From positions 248,001 to 312,000 of the forward strand of contig CAYPIY010000005.1 in the NCBI GenBank assembly GCA_964410965.1: 64,000 nucleotides of DNA, given 5' to 3'. This document shows positions 53,710 through 60,950 of the stretch, one piece after another. A model generated the notes under the pieces. It was given only the letters and a program-made list of their open reading frames with translations. It did not search any database and had not been told where the DNA came from. The translations under genes were made by a program, and so were the position numbers. Position 1 is the stretch's first letter. Every line of letters begins with the position of its first letter. This DNA comes from JBBIRG01 sp964410965 (GTDB lineage: Bacteria; CLD3; SB21; JBBIRG01).

Positions 53710-53780
53710 CTTCACACTGAGCGAAGTCGAAGTGTGAAGTTATAATACGATTCATGGTTCGACTTCGCTCACAATGAATC
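53710..53780. repeat. Two hairpins with perfectly complementary loops between mvhG and mvhA
   Basis: Hairpin 1: CTTCACAC/GTGTGAAG (53710-53717, 53732-53739). Hairpin 2: GATTCAT/ATGAATC (53749-53755, 53774-53780). The loop of the first, TGAGCGAAGTCGAA (53718-53731), is the exact 14-base reverse complement of TTCGACTTCGCTCA (53758-53771) in the loop of the second. The region can fold as two hairpins that kiss, or as one long stem. The GCGAAGTCGAA core is a motif I recall from dispersed repeats of many genomes. Confidence 0.85.
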
Positions 53781-53793
53781 GGTTTTTTAATGT

Positions 53794-54765
53794 TTATTCT
53801 TTACCCATTTTTCCCCGCAATATCGACTTCGCCAGTCCGTAGCGGTAGAACGAGCCGACGGGATCGGGAATGCCTTCCAGCACGGAATCAATGTCACTTT
53901 CTTCGGTCGGCTTGATGGACGAACAAATCGACGACAGCATTTTCGCGCCCTGGTCTTGTACACGCGAAGTCGGACCGAAACAGCCGGTGCAGGGCATGTT
54001 GCCGTTGACGCACTGAGCTTCGCATCCTCCGCGCGTGGCCGGGCCCATGCAGACGACGCCCTGCGCGAGAAAGCATTTCGTCGCGTCCATCAGAGTCATA
54101 TGCGGACGTTTGAATTCCGTATACGCGACATCGGCCGGCTTGCTGTCCTTGCGGGGGCATTCGTCGCACAACGCGATATCCGGCGCGAGTACGGAGCCTT
54201 TCGGCGGAAGCCTGCCTTCGAGCAGCGCCATCACGGCTTCTTTCAGGAGTTTCGGCGTCGGCGCGCAGCCGGGAATGTAATATTCCACATCTACCACCTG
54301 ATCTAATGAGCGGACCCGCCGGTGCATGCCGGGAAGCGTGACTTCGCGGCCCTGATCGTTAAAGCGCTCCACAGGCAGGCGATTCTCGGAATTTTCCGTC
54401 GTAGGCGATTCATCATACACATACCGGAAAATCTGATCCCGTGAAAACTGGTTGGCCAGCGACGGAATGCCTCCGAGATGAGCGCAGGAACCGTAAGCGA
54501 TGAGGAATTTGCTCTTGCGCCTCAGCAGACGCGCCATTTCAGCCTGTTCGCTGGTCCGTACGGCGCCGTTGATGAATGTCGCCGTAATGGATTGATCGTC
54601 CATTTCCTCGATGTCGCTCTTTTTGAAATCCATCGCGACCGGCCAGAAAACGATATCGATTTTGCCCGTCAGCATGAGGATATCTTCCGCGAGATCAACG
54701 ATGGATTCTTCGCAGCCGCCGCACGACGCGCACCAGTAAAATCCGATTTTAGGTTTATCCGACAT
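53794..54765 (-). CDS. mvhG: [NiFe]-hydrogenase small subunit, MvhG type
   Basis: 323 residues from the ATG at 54763-54765, chosen because GGAGG (plus strand 54775-54780) precedes it. Cluster ligands: FYWCASCGGCEESIVDLA (proximal), YGSCAHLGGIPSLANQ, YYIPGCAPTPKLL, and a medial/distal set (ALCDECPRKDSK, GGCEAQCVNGNMPCTGCFG). It passes electrons from MvhA to MvhD. No Tat signal, so it is cytoplasmic, as in group 3c. It overlaps the end of mvhD by 11 bp. Confidence 0.95.
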   Translation of the reverse strand: MSDKPKIGFYWCASCGGCEESIVDLAEDILMLTGKIDIVFWPVAMDFKKSDIEEMDDQSITATFINGAVRTSEQAEMARLLRRKSKFLIAYGSCAHLGGIPSLANQFSRDQIFRYVYDESPTTENSENRLPVERFNDQGREVTLPGMHRRVRSLDQVVDVEYYIPGCAPTPKLLKEAVMALLEGRLPPKGSVLAPDIALCDECPRKDSKPADVAYTEFKRPHMTLMDATKCFLAQGVVCMGPATRGGCEAQCVNGNMPCTGCFGPTSRVQDQGAKMLSSICSSIKPTEESDIDSVLEGIPDPVGSFYRYGLAKSILRGKMGKE

Positions 54766-55258
54766 GGCTGTGCGCCTCCTTTCCGGACGATTGTTGTTCG
54801 ATATGTTCGAGTTCCTTATCGAGTTCATCGAATTGCTTGGGAAGCCCGAGCGGCCCGAGCGCTTTGACCTGCACGACCATTTCGTTGATCACGGATTTGA
54901 CTTTGTCGCCTTCCGACGCGGAAATCCACTCCAAGCGGAACCGCTCTTCCTCGATGCCCATGTCCCTGAGCATACGGTTCAGCAGGCGCACGCGGCGCAA
55001 TAATTTGTAATTGCCTTCGGAATAATGGCAGTCGCCGGGATGACATCCGCCGATCAGCACGCCGTCGGCGCCTTTGGCGAACGCGGTCATGATGAACTGC
55101 GGATCGACTCTTCCCGAGCACATGATGCGCACGATTCGTACGTTCGGCGCGTGACGGAGGCGGGAGACGCCCGCAAGATCCGCCGCGGTGTAGGTGCACC
55201 AGTTGCAGAAGAACGCGACGATCACGGGTTCCCAGTTCGGATTCGGATTAGCGGACAT
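54755..55258 (-). CDS. mvhD: Methyl-viologen-reducing hydrogenase delta subunit MvhD
   Basis: 167 residues. [2Fe-2S]-type family phrases: VIVAFFCNWCTYTAADLAGV, VRIMCSGRVDPQFIMTAF, GVLIGGCHPGDCHYSEGNYK, RFRLEWISASEGDK. MvhD links hydrogenase to HdrA. It overlaps hdrA by 11 bp upstream and mvhG by 11 bp downstream, indicating translational coupling. Confidence 0.95.
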   Translation of the reverse strand: MSANPNPNWEPVIVAFFCNWCTYTAADLAGVSRLRHAPNVRIVRIMCSGRVDPQFIMTAFAKGADGVLIGGCHPGDCHYSEGNYKLLRRVRLLNRMLRDMGIEEERFRLEWISASEGDKVKSVINEMVVQVKALGPLGLPKQFDELDKELEHIEQQSSGKEAHSHVG

Positions 55259-57278
55259 GATTCACCTCCATCGATTGGGAGTAGGAAAAATCGAATTTGA
55301 GCAGACCGTCGATTTCGCTGAAGATTTCCTCGTCCTCGAACAGGTTCTGGACGATCGATCCCGACGGACACGCGGCTACGCAGGTTCCGCAGCCTTTGCA
55401 CAGAGCCTCGTTGATGACGGCTTTTTTCTTGGCATCATCGAATGTGATCGCGGTGTAAGGGCATAAAGGCAGGCAGGACTTGCATCCGGAGCAGTCTTCC
55501 TCGCGGATATAAGCGGTGTTAGGTTCAAGTTCCACATGTCCGGCGCTGATCAGCGACAACGCTTCCGCGGCCGCCGCTCCGGCCTGGGCGACCGTATCGG
55601 GAATGTCCCTCGGTCCCTGGCATCCGCCGGCGATGAAGATGCCGTCGGTGAACGTGTTGACCGGCGCGAGTTTCGGATGCCGTTCGAGGAAGAATCCTTC
55701 CGTCGAACATGAAATATTGAATAACCGCCGGACGTCCTGCGCGTCATGATGCGGTTCGAGCCCGACGGCAAGCACGACCATGTCCACGGGAATTCTCCGA
55801 ACGGCGCCGATCATCGTGTCTTCCACACGGATGACGAGTTTGCCGGCTTCCGCCTGCGACAGCGACCAGTCGGTCACTTCCGCGACGCGCCCGCGGATAA
55901 AATGAACGCCTTCCTTGAGAAGTTTATCGTAAAATTCCTCGTACCCTTTACCGGGCGTACGCATGTCAATGTAAAAATTATACACTTCCGCGTGCGTGTG
56001 TTCCCTGATCAGATGCGCAAGTTTCAGCGAGTACATACAGCAGACGCGCGAACACCAACGATTGGTCTTCTCGTCGCGGGAACCGACGCAATGGATGATG
56101 CCGACAGTCTTCGGATGATTGCCGTCACGGGTGAGGACTTCGCCGCCCGTCGGGCCGGACGCGTTCACGAGACGCTCGACTTCGAGAGAGGTGTACACAT
56201 TCGGGTATTTGCCGTAACCGTATTCCGGAAGACGTTTTGCGTCGAACGGCTGGAAACCGGTAGAGAGAATGATCGTGCCGACTTCGACCTCCTGGAATTT
56301 TTCTTTCTGCTGGAAATCGAACGCCTTGCGGTCGCACGCTTCCACGCAGGTCTGCTTGCATTTTCCGGTTTTCAGCTGGATGCAGGTTTCCGGATCGACG
56401 AGAACAACCTGCGGCGTGGCCTGCGGAAAGGGTATGTACACGGGTTTGCGTTTGCCGAGACCCTGGTTGAACTCATCGGGATATTTCGCCTCCTTATACA
56501 CGCACTGGTCGATGCAGGCCATGCAACCCACGCACAGGTCCTCGACGATGTAACGCGGCTTGTGCTTTACGGTGACTTTATAATTGCCTACGTAACCTTC
56601 CACTTTTTCGATTTCAGAATACGTCCACAGCGTGATATTCGGATGCGATTTCACGGATGACATTTTCGGCGTCAGGATGCACGCCGCGCAATCGAGCGTG
56701 GGGAATGTTTTATCGAACATCGCCATATGCCCGCCGATCGTGGCTTCACGTTCAACCAGAAATACTTTCTTGCCGGCATTGGCGATAGTCAGCGCCGCGT
56801 GAATGCCCGCGATTCCTCCGCCGACGATGAGGACGTCAGGATTGACCGGAACCGATTTCTTTTCCAGCGGCTTGTGGAACCACACGCGCTGGATGGCCGC
56901 GCGCGCGAGGTCTTTCGCTTTATCCGTCGCCGCTTCTTTGTTTTCATGAACCCATGATACGTTCTCGCGGATATTCACCATGTGGAAATAGAACGGGTTC
57001 AGCCCGCCTTTTTCCAGGGCGCTGCGGAACGTGTGTTCATGAAGGAGCGGCGAACACGACGCGACGACGATACGGTTCAGATTGTGTTCTTTGATATCGG
57101 ACTGGATCAGTTCCTGGCCGGGATCGGAGCACATGTATTTGTACTCGCGGGAGATCACCACGCCGGGCATTGTTTTAACGTATTCCGCAACCGACGCGAC
57201 ATCCACCACGCTGGCGATGTTGTGCCCGCAATGGCAGACGTAAAAACCGATCCGGGGAGATTTGGTGTTGTTAGACAT
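55248..57278 (-). CDS. hdrA: Heterodisulfide reductase subunit A (flavin bifurcating subunit)
   Basis: 676 residues, a bit longer than the 650-660 of methanogen HdrA. N-terminal module GFYVCHCGHNIASVVDV; FAD dinucleotide fold LIVGGGIAGIHAALTIANAG; NxxxC-type cluster ligands LDCAACILTPKM and DLCVGCMACIDQC; a second dinucleotide site (GTIILSTGFQPFDAKRLPEY); two C-terminal ferredoxin motifs (CSGCKSCLPLCPYTAI and CKGCGTCVAACPSGSI). It bifurcates electrons between ferredoxin and HdrBC using FAD. Overlap with hdrB is 8 bp. Confidence 0.95.
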   Translation of the reverse strand: MSNNTKSPRIGFYVCHCGHNIASVVDVASVAEYVKTMPGVVISREYKYMCSDPGQELIQSDIKEHNLNRIVVASCSPLLHEHTFRSALEKGGLNPFYFHMVNIRENVSWVHENKEAATDKAKDLARAAIQRVWFHKPLEKKSVPVNPDVLIVGGGIAGIHAALTIANAGKKVFLVEREATIGGHMAMFDKTFPTLDCAACILTPKMSSVKSHPNITLWTYSEIEKVEGYVGNYKVTVKHKPRYIVEDLCVGCMACIDQCVYKEAKYPDEFNQGLGKRKPVYIPFPQATPQVVLVDPETCIQLKTGKCKQTCVEACDRKAFDFQQKEKFQEVEVGTIILSTGFQPFDAKRLPEYGYGKYPNVYTSLEVERLVNASGPTGGEVLTRDGNHPKTVGIIHCVGSRDEKTNRWCSRVCCMYSLKLAHLIREHTHAEVYNFYIDMRTPGKGYEEFYDKLLKEGVHFIRGRVAEVTDWSLSQAEAGKLVIRVEDTMIGAVRRIPVDMVVLAVGLEPHHDAQDVRRLFNISCSTEGFFLERHPKLAPVNTFTDGIFIAGGCQGPRDIPDTVAQAGAAAAEALSLISAGHVELEPNTAYIREEDCSGCKSCLPLCPYTAITFDDAKKKAVINEALCKGCGTCVAACPSGSIVQNLFEDEEIFSEIDGLLKFDFSYSQSMEVNHVR

Positions 57279-58173
57279 AAACGGGCTTACCTCCTTGTCC
57301 TGACTTGGTTTTGAACGCCGGTTTGACGAACAGCCGTTTCACGCCGAGTTCTGTTTCGGGAAGGCCGAGCGCGATGCCGAACAACTGCGAGAAAAACATC
57401 ACCGGGATATCGATCTTGTGGCCGAACGCTTTGGTCATTTTCGACTGGTAGCATTCGAGATTGAACTGGCAGAGCGGGCATGACGTGATGACCACGTCGG
57501 CGTGATGCTGCTGGGCTTCGTGAAGGATGATGTAGCTTAAGCGAAGGCCGACTTCGGGAATGGTGCCTGTTAAACTGGCGCCGCAGCAGCGGGTTTTCAG
57601 CGACCAGTCCACAGGCTGTCCGCCGAGCGCCTGTACGATTTTGTCCATCGTCATCGGGTTGCGGTTATTGTCGAAGGATTCGAACGGACGAACGGTCTGG
57701 CATCCGTAATACGACGCGGCGCGCAGGCCTTTCAGCGGATTTTTGATTGCCTTGCCAAGTTTATCAATGCCGTAATCGTTCACGAGTACATCGAGCGGAT
57801 GGCGGATCTTCACGCGGTTTTCGAATTTCAGTCCGGCTTCGCTCAGCGCCTTACGGATCGTGGCGCCGATTTCCTTATGCGTGTTCATATAATTGATGGT
57901 TTTCAGCAGAACCATGAAGCATGCGCTGCACGGCGCAATAATATGAACTTCCTGTTCGTCCTTGAATTGTTTCTCCGCTAGCGCGAGGTTTCTTGCGGCG
58001 ATGGCGAACGCCTTGCATTCATCCACCGCCATGTAGGCTGTGGCTCCGCAGCAGTTCCAGTCCTCGATTTCGGTGAGTGAGATGTTCAGCGCTTTAAAAA
58101 CGGCGAGAATGGATTCTTCGTACGCGCGGCCGGTGCTTTTCAGCGAACAGCCGGGATAATATAAATATTTCAT
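57271..58173 (-). CDS. hdrB: Heterodisulfide reductase subunit B
   Basis: 300 residues, with two CCG domains: WNCCGATAY plus APCSACF, and TRCCGASLT plus TSCPLCQFNLECYQ. In HdrB these hold two noncubane [4Fe-4S] clusters that cleave the disulfide substrate. Both CCG motifs are intact, so catalysis is likely. The natural acceptor in non-methanogens is not known. 1 bp separates it from hdrC. Confidence 0.95.
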   Translation of the reverse strand: MKYLYYPGCSLKSTGRAYEESILAVFKALNISLTEIEDWNCCGATAYMAVDECKAFAIAARNLALAEKQFKDEQEVHIIAPCSACFMVLLKTINYMNTHKEIGATIRKALSEAGLKFENRVKIRHPLDVLVNDYGIDKLGKAIKNPLKGLRAASYYGCQTVRPFESFDNNRNPMTMDKIVQALGGQPVDWSLKTRCCGASLTGTIPEVGLRLSYIILHEAQQHHADVVITSCPLCQFNLECYQSKMTKAFGHKIDIPVMFFSQLFGIALGLPETELGVKRLFVKPAFKTKSGQGGKPVYV

Positions 58174-58174
58174 G

Positions 58175-58813
58175 TTACTTCGCCTCCTTCTGCCGGTCGA
58201 GCGCTGCCAGCAAAGCTTTCAGCGACTTCCGGTCTTTGATGCGTTCGGATTTCATGGATATGCGGCCGGTAAAAAATAATTTCATGCCGAGCATCATATT
58301 GCCGAAGGCCTTGAACGGATTGGTTCCGAGAAAAACTTTCATCATCAGCTTGCCTTCGCTGCTCCGGCCGTCTTTCATGACCTGGTTAAAGAACGCGTTG
58401 GCGAGCACCGGCGTGGGAAAGCGTTTCGGGTACACGCCTTTTTCGATAGCCTCCCGTTTGATCGCGTACATCACGTCGGTGATCTTGATGCCGCGCGGGC
58501 AGTCGCAGGTGCAGGCGTAGCAAGACGCGCAGAGCCAGACCGTCTGGCTGTTCAGCACTTCGGCGCGGAATCCTTCCCGCACCATCGCGATAATGCGCCT
58601 CGGGGTGTAGTCCATGTAATGGCTCACCGGGCAGGTTCCGCTGCACGTGCCGCACTGTATGCAGGAATAAAATTTTTCGCCGTGCGCCAGTTCCGCGATC
58701 CGGTCGGGAAAGGTATGGTCGAGTTCCTCCTCATACTTGATACGCCTCCGGACGTCAATTTCGCCGGGCGACGCGCTGACGGGAACATTCGGCCTGATGG
58801 TGGTGGGTTCCAT
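58175..58813 (-). CDS. hdrC: Heterodisulfide reductase subunit C
   Basis: 212 residues. Two [4Fe-4S] motifs: FYSCIQCGTCSGTCPVSHYM and CASCYACTCDCPRGIKI (second has CxxCxxCxCxCP-like spacing). It relays electrons from HdrA to HdrB. First gene of the operon, AAGG before the ATG. The C-terminal part (130-212) is helical and basic. Confidence 0.94.
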   Translation of the reverse strand: MEPTTIRPNVPVSASPGEIDVRRRIKYEEELDHTFPDRIAELAHGEKFYSCIQCGTCSGTCPVSHYMDYTPRRIIAMVREGFRAEVLNSQTVWLCASCYACTCDCPRGIKITDVMYAIKREAIEKGVYPKRFPTPVLANAFFNQVMKDGRSSEGKLMMKVFLGTNPFKAFGNMMLGMKLFFTGRISMKSERIKDRKSLKALLAALDRQKEAK

Positions 58814-59340
58814 GCGTTTGCCTTGGGTTATGGTAAAAAGATCAAACAGAAATCAGTTGACGTTCAAAACCAGCCTGAAAACAAGAAAACTGTATTGTAA
58901 TAAAGAACGGAAACAAAACGTAAGTAAAACGCTCAGCCCGAAAGGACTGAAAGACAGGAAAATATATCATTTTCCATCAGATAAAAAAATGATATTTGTC
59001 ATAATTTGAGAAAACCCCGGAACACGGATCAAAAGGATTTACACGGATTTGCACTTATAAACACAGATTAAATCTATGGGATGCTTTTCTTCAAATTTTT
59101 TATTTTCTTCATGGTAAATATTTTTCTTCGTGACAATCCGTCCAATCCTGATATTCGTGTTCCGCACAGGTGTAATTTTTCATTGCTTAAGCGGAATTTT
59201 GTGATTAAATTATATCAGGATTTCTGAGAGATTCCCATATGAATACAAACGGAAGAACGGGTTGATGAAAAGTTATTGAAAGCAATAACTGATGGAAATT
59301 CATTTAATTTTCTGAACTGAATTTAATCCGGAGGGCGATG
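58814..59340. other. Intergenic region between divergent genes
   Basis: Should hold the promoters of the hdr operon (minus) and the CsgG/PEGA gene (plus). I see no strong -35/-10 pair for either. It contains the dispersed element at 59019-59163. A GGAGGG lies at 59329-59335 before two consecutive ATGs. Confidence 0.5.
59019..59163. repeat. Dispersed intergenic repeat with 8-bp terminal inverted repeats
   Basis: Begins GGAACACG and ends CGTGTTCC. Internal (A)CACGGATTT and ACAATCCGTCC words match the element near 26.7 kb, though here it is longer (145 bp) and more diverged. Non-coding; one member of a genome-wide repeat family (inference). Confidence 0.75.
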
Positions 59341-60831
59341 ATGCAAAGATATTTTATCATTCTTTTGCTGGGAATGGTGTTTTCCGCCCATACCCAGGAA
59401 CCGAAAAAATCCATCGCGGTGCTTGAATTCCAGTCGAGCGGCGGGCTGGAAAAAAGTGAACTGCAGGCTTTGACCAACCGGTTCCGCGGGATCATGGTCC
59501 AGACCAGCGCTTTCGAGGTGGTAGAGCGCGAAAAAATGGGCGAGATCCTGAAGGAGCAGGACTTCGCCGTATCCGACCAGTGCAACACTTCCGAATGCGC
59601 CGTGCAGATCGGGCAACTGCTCGGCGTGCGGTTCATGATCGCGGGCGACATCGGCAAAGTCGGGCAGATGTACACCATCGACCTGCGCATGGTGGATGTC
59701 AGTTCGGGCAAGATCGTCCAGACCAAGTCGGAGGATTACCGCGGCGAGGTGGAAGGCCTGCTGGGCGTCATGCGCACCATCGCGAACAGTTTCGCCGGTC
59801 GGGATGATAAAGCCGCTGCTGTCACGGATGTGGGCGACATTTACATTATCTCCTCACCCTCCAAAGCGGCGATTTATCTCGACGGAAAGCTGACGGAATG
59901 GACAACACCGAAACTGCTCGAAGGCATTCCCGCCGGAAAGCACACCATTGAGGTCCGCAGCGGCGAACTGCTGGCAAAAAAGGAAATCGACCTGAAAAAG
60001 GGCGCGATCGAGAACCTTGACCTGAAATTGGCCAAACTCGCCATTGCCGTCAAAGTTACATCGGAGCCCCAAGAGGCTGAAATCTACGTGAACGGCGAAT
60101 TATCCGGCACGACGCCGACCGTGATCAATATTCCGGTAGGGACGCACACCGTCATATTCAGAAAGAATGGCTATCAGGATTATTCGGAAAGCCTGACCGT
60201 GAAGGAAGGCGAAACGGCGAAAAGCGTAAAGGGTACATTAAAGAAAATCCATAAGGTCACCGTCACCACCGAATACCCGAAAGAAGCGAAGGTGCGTACC
60301 GTTGACGTGCTGGTGAATGATGAATCCGCCGGCAGCGGTACGAAAGTGGATTTATCCCTGCCCGAAGGCAAGCTGATTATCAAGGTTCGCACGAACAGCG
60401 CCGACCTGACGGAATTCTCGCAGGCGGTGAACCTGACCGGAGACCTGACGGTGAACGCAAAACTCGTTTTCACCGACCAGTACATCGCCGCCCAGAAGGA
60501 TATAGAGCTGAAAAAGAAAAATGAACTGGATCAATTAGCTCTGCAGAAAGAAATGGAGCGCAAAGCCAAAGAGGACAAGGAAAAGGAACAGCTCGCCTTA
60601 AAACAGGAAATGGAACGCGAGGCGAAAGAAGCGAAAGAGGCTAAGGAAAAGCTTGAAAAAGAAGCGCGCGAAAAGAAAACCGCCCAGGCGTCCGGAAAAT
60701 CGAACATGAAATGGTACATCATCGGCGGAGCGGTGATCGCGGGCGGAGGCGCCGCGGCGGTTTTATTAGGAGGAAAAAAAGGCGGCGGAGGCGGCGGACC
60801 CGACCGGATCAGCGATCCGTGGTGGCCGTGA
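59341..60831 (+). CDS. CsgG-like protein with PEGA domains and C-terminal Gly/Ala helix
   Basis: 496 residues from the second of two adjacent ATGs (59341), better spaced from GGAGGG. Signal peptide (ends SAHTQ); a CsgG-like domain (about 20-150: IAVLEFQSSGGLEKSELQAL, QIGQLLGVRFMIAGDIGKVG) shared with 30948-31580; two PEGA domains (about 160-300: YIISSPSKAAIYLDGKLTEW, VTSEPQEAEIYVNGELSGTT); a third Ig-like segment; a long Lys/Glu coiled-coil (about 385-450); the hydrophobic GGAVIAGGGAAAVLLGG; a polyglycine; and the end DPWWP. PEGA domains are surface-layer-like. No lipobox after the signal. It is followed by a second STNNG-propeller gene, as in the smaller paralogue. Confidence 0.85.
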   Translation: MQRYFIILLLGMVFSAHTQEPKKSIAVLEFQSSGGLEKSELQALTNRFRGIMVQTSAFEVVEREKMGEILKEQDFAVSDQCNTSECAVQIGQLLGVRFMIAGDIGKVGQMYTIDLRMVDVSSGKIVQTKSEDYRGEVEGLLGVMRTIANSFAGRDDKAAAVTDVGDIYIISSPSKAAIYLDGKLTEWTTPKLLEGIPAGKHTIEVRSGELLAKKEIDLKKGAIENLDLKLAKLAIAVKVTSEPQEAEIYVNGELSGTTPTVINIPVGTHTVIFRKNGYQDYSESLTVKEGETAKSVKGTLKKIHKVTVTTEYPKEAKVRTVDVLVNDESAGSGTKVDLSLPEGKLIIKVRTNSADLTEFSQAVNLTGDLTVNAKLVFTDQYIAAQKDIELKKKNELDQLALQKEMERKAKEDKEKEQLALKQEMEREAKEAKEAKEKLEKEAREKKTAQASGKSNMKWYIIGGAVIAGGGAAAVLLGGKKGGGGGGPDRISDPWWP

Positions 60832-60832
60832 T

Positions 60833-60865
60833 AAAAGTTAAACATCTTAAAGAAGTTTAACTTTT
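60833..60865 (+). terminator. AT-rich terminator after the CsgG/PEGA gene
   Basis: 11-bp stem AAAAGTTAAAC/GTTTAACTTTT. Partial read-through to the propeller gene 86 bp further is possible. Confidence 0.6.
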
Positions 60866-60950
60866 ATTAAGTAATAAGTAAGTAAGAGAAAATATGTTAT
60901 GTTAATAAACACATAAACCAATAAACCATATTTTTTTTAGGATAAATACC

